From assembly GCA_947178145.1 (NCBI GenBank), contig CAMWXE010000007.1, positions 27,400 through 91,399 of the forward strand: a stretch of DNA of 64,000 nt, written 5' to 3'. This stretch comes from an uncultured Lachnospiraceae bacterium (GTDB taxonomy: Bacteria > Bacillota > Clostridia > Lachnospirales > Lachnospiraceae). Below, in pieces: positions 15,955-24,339 of this stretch. Both the position numbers and the translations under genes were made by a program. Each line of letters starts with the position of its first letter. Within the stretch, counting starts at the first letter, position 1. The notes beneath the pieces are model-generated. The model did not search any database and was not told the origin of the DNA. It saw only the letters and a list, made by a program, of their open reading frames with translations.

Positions 15955-17109
15955 ATGGACAGAAATGATCAGAAGTGGATTGCGGAGACCATTGAGAGAA
16001 TCAGGGAAAAAATCAGCTGGGTAAGTGAGAAGAACAAGGAAAGAATTCCTTACACGACAGATGAGAACGGCAATTACGATGACCGGAGCGATAATACAAA
16101 GGAATGGAACATCGATGACGGTTTAAACTGGTGGACAAACGGATTCTGGGGAGGTATCATGTGGCTGCTGTACCAGGATACGAAGGACGATCGCTACATT
16201 GCGGCAGCGAGAAGCTGTGAAAAAAAGCTGGAACAGACCTTTTTCGATTACTATGGACTGCATCACGATGTGGGCTTTATGTTTGTGCCAACAGCGGTGG
16301 CAGATTACAGAATCACTGGCAATGCCGAGGTGAAAAAAGCGGCGCTGCTCGCGGCAAATCTGCTTGCAGGGCGTTTTAACCTGCAGGGAAATTACATACG
16401 TGCGTGGAATGACCTGCCGAATCAGGATACTAGAGGCTGGGCAATTATAGATTGTATGTTTAACATTTCCCTGCTGTACTGGGCCTCTAAGGAGACCAGA
16501 GATCCAAGATACCAGAACATTGCCATGCGCCATGCCGACAGTGTGATGCGCTATTTTATCAGGGAAGATGGTTCTTCGATCCATATTGGAGAGTTTGAGC
16601 CTGATACAGGTGTGTTTGTAAAAAGTCACAAAGGTCAGGGTTACGGAGAAGGGTCGGCATGGACAAGAGGCCAGGGCTGGGCACTGTACGGGTTTGTAAA
16701 CAGCTATACCAATACCGGCAAAAAAGAATATCTTGACACCGCAAAAAGAGTGGCGCATTACTGTATTGCCAATATTCCGGAAAGCGGCATCATTCCTGTA
16801 GACTTCCGCCAGCCAGCCGAGCCAGCATGGGAGGATTCCTGCGGAGCCTGCGTGATTGCAGGGGGATTGATCGAGCTGGCAAACTATGTGCCGGAGGCAG
16901 AGAAGCAGGCGTATCTGCATCCGGCAGTAAAAATACTGAGGACGATTACGGAGACAAGGGCGGACTGGAACAAAGATTGCGATGCAATCGTGCAGAACTG
17001 TTCCGCAGCATACCACGACAGCAGGCATCATTTTACGATGGTGTATGCAGATTATTTTTATATCGAAGCAATATATAAGTTAGATCACACAGGAATCCTT
17101 TTGTGGTAA
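15955..17109 (+). CDS. GH88 unsaturated glucuronyl hydrolase
   Basis: A 384-residue cytoplasmic (alpha/alpha)6-barrel hydrolase of family GH88/GH105. Asp105 (HHDVGF) and Asp166 (IIDCMFN) are 61 residues apart, exactly the spacing of catalytic Asp88 and Asp149 in Bacillus UGL; YteR-type GH105 enzymes are spaced more closely. WTRGQGWALYG near 240 is another GH88 landmark. The enzyme releases the unsaturated uronic acid left by polysaccharide lyases. No signal peptide, so it acts on imported oligosaccharides. GAGGAGG precedes the ATG. It opens the locus with YesN/YesM regulators and an ABC importer. Substrate could be a glycosaminoglycan or a pectic/plant fragment. Confidence 0.87.
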   Translation: MDRNDQKWIAETIERIREKISWVSEKNKERIPYTTDENGNYDDRSDNTKEWNIDDGLNWWTNGFWGGIMWLLYQDTKDDRYIAAARSCEKKLEQTFFDYYGLHHDVGFMFVPTAVADYRITGNAEVKKAALLAANLLAGRFNLQGNYIRAWNDLPNQDTRGWAIIDCMFNISLLYWASKETRDPRYQNIAMRHADSVMRYFIREDGSSIHIGEFEPDTGVFVKSHKGQGYGEGSAWTRGQGWALYGFVNSYTNTGKKEYLDTAKRVAHYCIANIPESGIIPVDFRQPAEPAWEDSCGACVIAGGLIELANYVPEAEKQAYLHPAVKILRTITETRADWNKDCDAIVQNCSAAYHDSRHHFTMVYADYFYIEAIYKLDHTGILLW

Positions 17110-17115
17110 TCAAAC

Positions 17116-17169
17116 TTACCCTTTTTCCAGTTTTTTTACCCTTTACATGCTGTCTAAAAATCTTATAAT
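17116..17169 (+). promoter_or_regulatory. Direct-repeat operator and promoter of the YesN-type regulator
   Basis: TTACCCTTT occurs at 17116-17124 and 17136-17144, exactly 20 bp apart. The second copy overlaps the -35 TTTACA (17142-17147), which is followed after 16 bases by TATAAT (17164-17169). A 23-bp part (17116-17138) recurs with one mismatch upstream of the permease genes, suggesting the AraC-type regulator's own binding site. Confidence 0.6.
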
Positions 17170-17220
17170 TATTAATACATTGAAGTTTTTCGGGATATTC
17201 TGGAAAGGCGGGCGGTTGGG

Positions 17221-18735
17221 TTGAAGATTTTGATAGCGGACGATGAGGACTATACAAGAGAGGGATTGATCGACAGTATTGACTGGGAAGATTTTGGTAT
17301 CGATGAGATTATGCAGGCGGTGAATGGGCAGGAGGCGCTCAGAATCGCGAGGTGGTTTTGCCCGGACATTGTCCTTACGGATATCCGTATGCCCAAGACG
17401 GATGGAATCGATTTTGCCACAGAGCTGATGGAAAATAACAAGGACAGTAAGATTATCTTCATGAGCGGCTATATGGAAGTGGAGTATCTCAAGAGCGCAA
17501 TCCGGCTCTCCGCGGTGGACTACATTGAAAAGCCAATCGACCTGAATATCCTGAAAGCAGCGCTTGCCAAGTCTGTGGAGGAGATTCAGGAACGGAGAAG
17601 GAGTAAGGAAGCAAAGGAGAATCAGAAGGATATCCGGCAACAGACACTGGTGAGTCTGCTGTGCGGGAAAGAACCAGATAGCATGACGATCGAAAAGCTT
17701 GCGGGGGAATCCGCATTTCCGCTCAATACGTCCTATGTCTGTGTCATTTTGCAGTATGCGGGGAGGATGCAGGAGGGCGTAATTGACATCGGAAAGCTAT
17801 TGGAGGTGCTGGAGTCCCGTCAGGGGTGCGCGGTGGGAAGGTATGACAGGGATAAAAGGCAGATGCAGGCAGTTCTGTCGTTTCAGAAGAAAGATCAGTA
17901 TCATCTTGGCCCGATTTATCAGCAGATTCTGGATACCTTTCCGCTTGCGAAGCTGGGCGTGGGGATAGAGGTTGACAGCTACAGGAACATCTATAACAGT
18001 TACCGCACAGCAGCTGCTGCTGTCAATTGTTCTTTTTATCGTGAAGATGAGCGCTTTTTCCAGATTGATGAGGAGATTCAGCACAGGATTGCGATTGAGC
18101 CAGGGCTTTATGGGGAGTTTCTGCAGATTTTGTCAGAGCAGCCACACTTGTTAAAAGGATGGTTTGCATCTGTCTTTGATGAGCTGCGCAAGAGAAAATA
18201 CTGTCCGAAAGAACAGGTCTGTACTTTTATGATATCCTTGCTGACAGCAGTTTACAGTCAGTATCCGGAGTTATATGACAACAGTTCCGGGGTCAGGAGC
18301 GAGGAACAGCTTCATATGTTCCTGTATGAGAGGGAGAGTCTTAGGGAGATTTCTGATTTTGTGGACGGGGTGCTCACATGGATACAGGAACATAACAAGG
18401 AGAGAGAGGGATACAGCCGCATTGTGCAGGGGGCGATGGAGTATGTGGCGCAGCATTTTGGCGAAGAAAATCTCAGTGTGTCCCAGATAGCGGAATACCT
18501 GCACTTTTCGCCGGCATATCTGAATGTGCTGTTCAAGCAGGAGATGAAGGTGACGATCAAACAATATCTGGGTAATTACCGCCTGGAGCGCGCGAAGCGG
18601 ATGCTGGAAAAGGACTTTGACAAAATAACAGAGATTGCAGAAAAATGCGGCTATGCAAACGGAAATTATTTTGCAAAAGTATTTAAAGAAGCTACCGGGA
18701 TGACACCGGCAGAATACAGGAAGAAAATGTCATGA
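17221..18735 (+). CDS. YesN-like response regulator with AraC-type DNA-binding domain
   Basis: A 504-residue regulator: receiver domain (1-120) with DD at 7-8 and phosphoacceptor Asp54 (VLTDIRMPKTDG), a long middle region, and a C-terminal AraC double helix-turn-helix (about 405-504) ending in KVFKEATGMTPAEYRKKMS. TTG at 17221 is the only start giving the complete receiver N-terminus MKILIADDE. Its last codons overlap the kinase gene (ATGA overlap at 18732). YesN/YesM pairs sense extracellular sugars and activate nearby ABC importers. The likely binding site is the 20-bp direct repeat at 17116, also found at 22272. Confidence 0.9.
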   Translation: MKILIADDEDYTREGLIDSIDWEDFGIDEIMQAVNGQEALRIARWFCPDIVLTDIRMPKTDGIDFATELMENNKDSKIIFMSGYMEVEYLKSAIRLSAVDYIEKPIDLNILKAALAKSVEEIQERRRSKEAKENQKDIRQQTLVSLLCGKEPDSMTIEKLAGESAFPLNTSYVCVILQYAGRMQEGVIDIGKLLEVLESRQGCAVGRYDRDKRQMQAVLSFQKKDQYHLGPIYQQILDTFPLAKLGVGIEVDSYRNIYNSYRTAAAAVNCSFYREDERFFQIDEEIQHRIAIEPGLYGEFLQILSEQPHLLKGWFASVFDELRKRKYCPKEQVCTFMISLLTAVYSQYPELYDNSSGVRSEEQLHMFLYERESLREISDFVDGVLTWIQEHNKEREGYSRIVQGAMEYVAQHFGEENLSVSQIAEYLHFSPAYLNVLFKQEMKVTIKQYLGNYRLERAKRMLEKDFDKITEIAEKCGYANGNYFAKVFKEATGMTPAEYRKKMS

Positions 18736-20501
18736 GGATTTTCGGAAAGGTTTTAGAGTGGTTCCGCAACTCGTCGCTGAATCAGAAGATACTGATACTG
18801 GTGCTGGCAGTCGGTGTGCTGCCAATCGGTATTATCTTTATGGTGTCGCTGACTGCGCTGAAAAAGATATCCGGGGAGCAGCAGCTCTATGCGGTCAATC
18901 AGAGCTACACGCAGGTTTTTCAGGCTCTGGAAACCCAGTTTGCCAGAGTGCATAATTTCTCGACACTGTTGGCAGTCAATGACAGGATCAGCAGCAACAT
19001 TATGCTTTCCGGGCAGAGTGAAAGCATTACAGAACAGATGGCGTATTTTGAAGATATTCTTGCCTACATCAACGGCATGGAGATCGCATTTGAGTCCAAC
19101 GATGTCGTTTTTTACATCGATAAGGCACTTCTGGCAACGGATAGTCAGGTGGGGCGGTTTCGTTCTATTGATGCTGCGTGGCAGTCGAAATGGTATGCAC
19201 AGCTCGAGGACAATCAGGGGAATCCGACGTGGGTGAGATATGAGGAGGAACTGTCAGGCAAGGAGTATGTCGCAGTTTCCAGAAAGATATGGGATCAGAA
19301 CAATTATCAGGAATCTGTCGGTGTGCTGTCTGTGCTGCTCGACACAAATTATCTGGAGGAAATGCTGGTAGGATATCTGAAGAACCAGGTCATGTATCTG
19401 GAAACTGCTGAGGGAACGCTGCTGGCGTCCAATGTTCCGGAGGATGAGCTGGAGCGGCTGCCGTTGGGAGAGCGCGCCGTGGGAGACAGGCAGTTTGTGC
19501 GGAGGAACTTAAAGGGCGAGGAATATCTGGTCTGCAGCAGGATGATGAAGAAATCAGGCATCTATCTGGTTTCACTGATTTCGTCCTCGGAGCTGGAGCG
19601 TGAGATTGATGCAGTGAATGCAGGGATTCGAACCATATATGTTGTGATTAGTATCTTTATTGCGGTTGCGATACTGGCGCTGACGCATTCCATTACCAGA
19701 AGGATTCTCCTGCTGAAGGGACAGATGATGCAGATTCAGAAGGGGATTATCGGCAAAGTGGAGGTGAGAGAGAACTATAATGATGAGATCGGGCAGCTGA
19801 TCACGCATTACAATGAGATGGTGGGAAAGGTTGAGGAGCTGATGCAGGAGCAGTATTCTCTTGGCCAGAAAAAGACCGAGGCGGAACTGAAGGCGCTGCA
19901 GTCACAGATCAGTCCGCATTTCCTCTACAATACACTGGATATGATCAACTGGATGGCGCAGAAGAGCGAGACGGACAATATCCAGAATGTGGTGCAGGCA
20001 ATGTCAAGATTTTACAGGCTGACGCTGAGTAAAGGACATGATATCGTGACAATCCGCGACGAGGTGAAGATGTGCGAGGCATATATGGAGATACAGAAAC
20101 GCCGCTATAAGGGAAAGATTCTCTATGAAGTTGAGGTTGATGAGGAGATTGACCAGTACCTGATTCCCAAGATCACGCTTCAGCCCTTTTTGGAAAATGC
20201 AATCGTACATGGTATCAACGAAAAGGAGGATGCCCGCGGAAGCGTCATTCTGAATGGCTGGCTGGAAGACGGCAGGATTACGCTCAGTGTGACGGATGAT
20301 GGAAATGGAATGAACGTGTCAGATCCGATTGCGGATAAGCGGAAATCTTATCCGGGAAGTCATTACGGAATGGAGAATATTGCCCAGCGGTTAGAACTGT
20401 ATTACGGAGAGAAAATACCGATACAGATTGAGAGCTCTATGGGGATAGGAACCTGCGTCATCATCAACATTCCGGCACGGATGAGCGAACCGTCACAGTG
20501 A
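18732..20501 (+). CDS. YesM-like sensor histidine kinase
   Basis: A 589-residue kinase. One membrane segment near residues 20-42, an extracellular sensor domain to about 290, a second membrane segment (about 298-320), a HAMP-like linker, the His_kinase box LQSQISPHFLYNTLD with His396, and an HATPase domain with N-box ENAIVHG and G-box HYGMENIAQR. This is the YesM/LytS-type architecture. It overlaps the YesN-type gene by 4 bases and presumably signals to it. It is separated from the solute-binding protein gene by three hairpins that may uncouple expression. Confidence 0.9.
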   Translation: MRIFGKVLEWFRNSSLNQKILILVLAVGVLPIGIIFMVSLTALKKISGEQQLYAVNQSYTQVFQALETQFARVHNFSTLLAVNDRISSNIMLSGQSESITEQMAYFEDILAYINGMEIAFESNDVVFYIDKALLATDSQVGRFRSIDAAWQSKWYAQLEDNQGNPTWVRYEEELSGKEYVAVSRKIWDQNNYQESVGVLSVLLDTNYLEEMLVGYLKNQVMYLETAEGTLLASNVPEDELERLPLGERAVGDRQFVRRNLKGEEYLVCSRMMKKSGIYLVSLISSSELEREIDAVNAGIRTIYVVISIFIAVAILALTHSITRRILLLKGQMMQIQKGIIGKVEVRENYNDEIGQLITHYNEMVGKVEELMQEQYSLGQKKTEAELKALQSQISPHFLYNTLDMINWMAQKSETDNIQNVVQAMSRFYRLTLSKGHDIVTIRDEVKMCEAYMEIQKRRYKGKILYEVEVDEEIDQYLIPKITLQPFLENAIVHGINEKEDARGSVILNGWLEDGRITLSVTDDGNGMNVSDPIADKRKSYPGSHYGMENIAQRLELYYGEKIPIQIESSMGIGTCVIINIPARMSEPSQ

Positions 20502-20543
20502 CAGCGCAGCGTGATTTTGCGGAACTGTTATCTTCGAGGGGAA

Positions 20544-20661
20544 GTGTGAGAAGAACTTCTAATTGCTCACAGCAAAGGCTGTTTCGCAAAGAAGTTCTAA
20601 TCTCACACCGAAGAACGCAAGTGCAGCGTTCTTCACGGATTGTATGTGCCGCATGGCGGCA
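20544..20661 (+). other. Cluster of three hairpins between kinase and binding-protein genes
   Basis: Hairpin 1: GTGTGAGAAGAACTTC (20544-20559) pairs with 20591-20608 with a two-base bulge. Hairpin 2: GAAGAACGC/GCGTTCTTC (20610-20618, 20626-20634). Hairpin 3: TGCCGC/GCGGCA (20647-20652, 20656-20661). None has a U run, so mRNA processing or stability control is more likely than termination. Confidence 0.5.
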
Positions 20662-20672
20662 TGGGAGGAAGT

Positions 20673-22232
20673 GTGAAAGAGATAAGATATAGAAGTGTGT
20701 TGTGCATACTGGCTGCCTTTTTCGTGCTGGCTGTCAGCGGCTGTGCAGAACAGTCCGTTACTGATATCGATTTTGAAAACAAGGAACCTGTTGTCAATCT
20801 GAATGGAATTATATTGGGGTCGCCTCCCGAGGAGGGGATGGACGAGCTGTACCGACAGTTGGATACACTGACAATACCAGAGTTAAACTGTACGCTTCGC
20901 TTTGAGTACATTGCGTGGGGGGATGAGCGCAAACAGCTGAATACAGCGATACTTTCGGGAGAATATGATCTGATACCGGGTGGCGTGTTCTCGGATTATC
21001 GGACACTGGTACCGAAAAATGCCTTCTTGAACATAAAGGAGTATCTGTACCTTGTCCCTGATCTGCAGGAGCATTATGAGACATATCTTGAGGATGCTTT
21101 AAAAAGCTGTGAGATTGATGGAGGACTGTACGGTATTCCACAGTACAGTATCGGCGTAAAGAACATAAACGAGGGATTTTTTTACAGAGAAGACTTAAGA
21201 AAGGCATGGGGATTGGAGCCTGTTACAGATCTGGATACGATGGAGGCATATCTGTACCGGGCGAAGGAGGAGGACGTTTACCGGAATGAACCGTTGATTA
21301 CGGATAACCGTATCTGGACGAGTCTGTGGCTGATGCTGAGTGAGGGCAGATATCTGGAGATTGACAGCATGCAGGAGACACCGTTTGTTGTTGTGCAGGC
21401 GGACGATCCGGGCGTGCTGATAAACCGCATGGAGACACCGGAGTTTCAGGAGGTAATCCGCTACATCAGAAAATGGAAAGAGGATGGGATTCTCGAGTCC
21501 AATATGCTGGTGGTGTCAGACAATGAGGGGGAGCGGGGAAAACGGCTGATGGTAGCAAACAGGAAGCCCTGTGAGACGAATGCTCCCTTCTGGTCCGTGA
21601 ACTCTAATTTTATTGTGGAGCTTTGGAGAGAGCATCCAGAATGGGAGTATGGATTTTTCCCATATACGCAGAACAATCAGTTCTGGTATGAGGAATCCAT
21701 TGCGGATTCCTCTGTGATTTCGATTTCTTCCAGAACAAAGTATCCGGAGATTGCCGTGAAGCTGCTGGAGAAAATTCATACGGATCAGCGTTACTATGAT
21801 CTGCTCCGATATGGTGTGGAGGGTGTTCACTATCACTTGTCAGACGGAAAACTGGACTTTTCGGGTGTGTCCAACAATAACAGGTTTGGGTGGACACCGA
21901 TCTCTGACGATCTGCTTTCCTATCCTGCGACGCCGATCAATGAAAAGTGGTATGAGGAGACGGAGAAGCCTTATTGTGAATGGCAGATGGAGGTCAGCAG
22001 ACTGGCAGAAGCTGACCCGCTCAACGGCTTTTCCCTGCAGGCATCGGGACTGAAAAGAGAGATGGAGGCGATGGAGCGGGTGCGGACACAATATTTCCAG
22101 CCAATTTTGTGCGGTTATCAGGAAGACTATGAGAGCGCGCTCGCGGAGGCAAACGCGGCGCTGTACGCAGCCGGGTTTGAAGATTATCTTCGAAACATGC
22201 AGGAGCAGATTGCAGAATATATAGGAAAATGA
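20673..22232 (+). CDS. Extracellular solute-binding lipoprotein (LplA-like), first copy
   Basis: A 519-residue lipoprotein of the sugar-binding family used with LplB/LplC permeases. The signal peptide (VKEIRYRSVLCILAAFFVLAVSGC) has lipobox VSGC. Landmarks shared with the second binding protein include GLYGIPQYSIGVKNINEGFFYREDLRKAWGLEP. The GTG at 20673 is favoured by GGGAGG four bases upstream; the frame extends to TTG at 20640, and ATG 20661 is another option. It is paralogous to the protein at 24340, so the transporter has two candidate receptors. The ligand is presumably a uronate oligosaccharide, inferred from the GH88 and GH28-type neighbours. Confidence 0.82.
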   Translation: MKEIRYRSVLCILAAFFVLAVSGCAEQSVTDIDFENKEPVVNLNGIILGSPPEEGMDELYRQLDTLTIPELNCTLRFEYIAWGDERKQLNTAILSGEYDLIPGGVFSDYRTLVPKNAFLNIKEYLYLVPDLQEHYETYLEDALKSCEIDGGLYGIPQYSIGVKNINEGFFYREDLRKAWGLEPVTDLDTMEAYLYRAKEEDVYRNEPLITDNRIWTSLWLMLSEGRYLEIDSMQETPFVVVQADDPGVLINRMETPEFQEVIRYIRKWKEDGILESNMLVVSDNEGERGKRLMVANRKPCETNAPFWSVNSNFIVELWREHPEWEYGFFPYTQNNQFWYEESIADSSVISISSRTKYPEIAVKLLEKIHTDQRYYDLLRYGVEGVHYHLSDGKLDFSGVSNNNRFGWTPISDDLLSYPATPINEKWYEETEKPYCEWQMEVSRLAEADPLNGFSLQASGLKREMEAMERVRTQYFQPILCGYQEDYESALAEANAALYAAGFEDYLRNMQEQIAEYIGK

Positions 22233-22271
22233 GAGAGTGGCGTCAGCAGATGTCACTTTTTCATTTATTTT

Positions 22272-22300
22272 TTACCCTTTTTCTAGTTTTTTTATTATAT
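22272..22300 (+). promoter_or_regulatory. Second copy of the YesN-type operator, upstream of the permease operon
   Basis: Bases 22272-22294 match 17116-17138 with one mismatch (C to T). The second half-site is degenerate (TTTATTATA). A TAAAAT at about 22320 could serve as the -10 of an activator-dependent promoter for the genes from 22411 on. Confidence 0.55.
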
Positions 22301-22410
22301 TTTATATGCTTTTATTTCTTTAAAATAGAAGTGAGCAGAAGAGAACTGCCACAAACTGAAATGTGAGCAGGTTTGTGAGGGTTTTCCGGAAAAAGAAAAG
22401 GAGGGGTAAC

Positions 22411-23379
22411 ATGAAGAGTGGACCGTCAAAGAATACTGGTGTCAGAGCCAGGGGCGGCAGGATGACTTTCAGAGAAGGACTTCAGGAGCTGTGGAAGAAC
22501 AAGATGCTCTATCTCATGACAGTGCCGACAATCGTGTGGGTTGCGATTTTCTGCTATGTGCCGATGTATGGCGTACTGATTGCGTTTAAGAAGTTCAGCT
22601 ACAAGGAGGGCATCTGGGGAAGTCCGTGGATTGGGTTGAAAAATTTTGAGTTCCTGTTCAACTACAAAGGTGTTGGGCAGATTTTCTTTAACACGATTTT
22701 TCTCAATCTGCTGTTCATCGCGTCGGGAACGATCTGTTCCATCGGTCTTGCGCTGGTGTTTGTCGAGATCAAGAACAAGATTTACAACAAGGTGGTGCAG
22801 ACAATTGCCATTTTCCCGCACTTTGTGTCGTGGACAGTTGTGGCAATGTTCCTGAGCGGCATTATTGGCGGAAGTGGAACGCTGACACAATGGATTGTCA
22901 GTCACGGAGGAAATGATCCGCGGTTTTACAATGAGGCGACATGGTGGCCGCTGATATTAGTGCTGCTGAAAATCTGGCAGGGAGCAGGATACGGCACAAT
23001 CGTGTATGTGGCAGCAATCACTGGATTTGATCAGGAGATGTATGAGGCGGCAAGAGTTGATGGCGCGACAAGACTTCAGACGATCATGAAGATCACGCTG
23101 CCCCTGTTAAAGACGACGGCAATCATGCTGACCATTATGAGTATCGGAAAGATTTTCTCCGGTGACTTCGGTATGATCTATGCCCTTGTGGGTGATAACT
23201 CACAGCTCTACTCGACAACGGACGTGATAGATACGTTTGTCTACAGGGCACTGCGCCAGTTGAACAACATGGGAATGAGTACAGCAACGAGCTTGTTCCA
23301 GTCAGTAGTCGGCCTGGTTATGGTGTATATCACAAATGCCATCACGAAAAAGGTAGAGCCCGACGCGGCAATATTCTGA
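22411..23379 (+). CDS. ABC sugar importer permease, LplB/YteP-like
   Basis: A 322-residue permease with six predicted membrane segments. The EAA loop reads YEAARVDGATRLQTIMKITLPLL, matching carbohydrate uptake transporter-1 permeases. The N-terminal motif LYLMTVPTIVWVAIFCYVPMYG with GVLIAFKKF is characteristic of the LplB subgroup. The ATG at 22411 follows AAGGAGGGG; the frame is open from GTG 22363. The second permease starts 15 bases after its stop. No ATPase gene is linked, so the pair probably uses a shared MsmX-like ATPase. Confidence 0.9.
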   Translation: MKSGPSKNTGVRARGGRMTFREGLQELWKNKMLYLMTVPTIVWVAIFCYVPMYGVLIAFKKFSYKEGIWGSPWIGLKNFEFLFNYKGVGQIFFNTIFLNLLFIASGTICSIGLALVFVEIKNKIYNKVVQTIAIFPHFVSWTVVAMFLSGIIGGSGTLTQWIVSHGGNDPRFYNEATWWPLILVLLKIWQGAGYGTIVYVAAITGFDQEMYEAARVDGATRLQTIMKITLPLLKTTAIMLTIMSIGKIFSGDFGMIYALVGDNSQLYSTTDVIDTFVYRALRQLNNMGMSTATSLFQSVVGLVMVYITNAITKKVEPDAAIF

Positions 23380-23394
23380 TGGGGGGTGAATGTT

Positions 23395-24303
23395 TTGAGT
23401 AATACAATGACGAAAGGCAGCAAGATTAAAAAATCAAGAGGAGAAATCATCTTTGATGTGATTGTCTATGCCATTGCAGCGTTGTTCTGCATCTACTGTC
23501 TGTATCCGTTTGCAATCATTCTGGGCAGCAGCTTTGAGACGGAATCCAACTTTGCAGCATACGGTTTTCCCATTATCCCAAAAGACTTTACTTTGAAGGC
23601 ATATCAGATGGTGCTGGGGGACAGCCAGATTTTTAAGGCTTATGGTGTGACGATTTTTACGACAGTTGTCGGGACAATATTTAGTATGTTTCTCACGATC
23701 ACGATGGCATATCCGCTGTCACTCAAAAAGGTGAAATTCCGCAATGTCATTACCTTTTTTGTGTATTTCACAATGTTGTTTGGCGGCGGTCTGGTGCCGA
23801 GTTACCTGTTGATCAGCAAGACACTGAACATGAAAAACAACCTGTTTGTCTTAATCATACCAGTGGCGTTTGGCGCATGGAATATGTTTCTGATGAGGAA
23901 TTTCTTCAACGGAATTCCCGGGGAGCTGGCAGAATCGGCATATATGGACGGCGCCAATGACTTTCAGATTCTGGCAAAGATCATTCTTCCGGTGTCTGTT
24001 CCGGGAATTGCGACGATCAGCCTGTTCTATGCACTGGGATACTGGAATCAGTGGTTCAACGCGATGCTCTACATAGAGGATGCCAATCTGTTTCCGCTCC
24101 AGTATCTGCTGATGCGTATGCTGCGAAATGTCGAGGCGATGCGGGAGATGGCAAGGACGACAGGTGTTTCCATGGGAGAGATTCCGACAAACTCGCTGCG
24201 CATGGCAACGACAGTGGTAGCAATCGGTCCGATTGTCCTGCTCTATCCATATGTGCAGAAATTTTTTACCAGCGGTTTGACAGTCGGAGCAATAAAAGGT
24301 TAA
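23395..24303 (+). CDS. ABC sugar importer permease, LplC/YtcP-like
   Basis: A 302-residue permease, partner of the preceding one. It has an N-terminal cytoplasmic helix, six membrane segments and an EAA loop ESAYMDGANDFQILAKIILPVS. The C-terminus KFFTSGLTVGAIKG is typical of LplC proteins. The TTG at 23395 (MSNTMTKG) with the GGGGGG run eight bases upstream is the likely start; GTG 23386 and ATG 23407 are alternatives. It is followed after 36 bases by the second binding protein. Confidence 0.88.
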   Translation: MSNTMTKGSKIKKSRGEIIFDVIVYAIAALFCIYCLYPFAIILGSSFETESNFAAYGFPIIPKDFTLKAYQMVLGDSQIFKAYGVTIFTTVVGTIFSMFLTITMAYPLSLKKVKFRNVITFFVYFTMLFGGGLVPSYLLISKTLNMKNNLFVLIIPVAFGAWNMFLMRNFFNGIPGELAESAYMDGANDFQILAKIILPVSVPGIATISLFYALGYWNQWFNAMLYIEDANLFPLQYLLMRMLRNVEAMREMARTTGVSMGEIPTNSLRMATTVVAIGPIVLLYPYVQKFFTSGLTVGAIKG

Positions 24304-24339
24304 TCCATTAAAATATATCTATATAGGAGGAAAACATTC

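Noticed and set aside
16123..17031. 302-codon minus-strand frame
   Set aside because: Antisense to the GH88 gene, whose catalytic Asp residues and motifs are clear.
20498..20692. 64-codon frame overlapping the end of the kinase gene
   Set aside because: Runs through the hairpin cluster; Arg/Ser-rich text with no protein character and no ribosome site.
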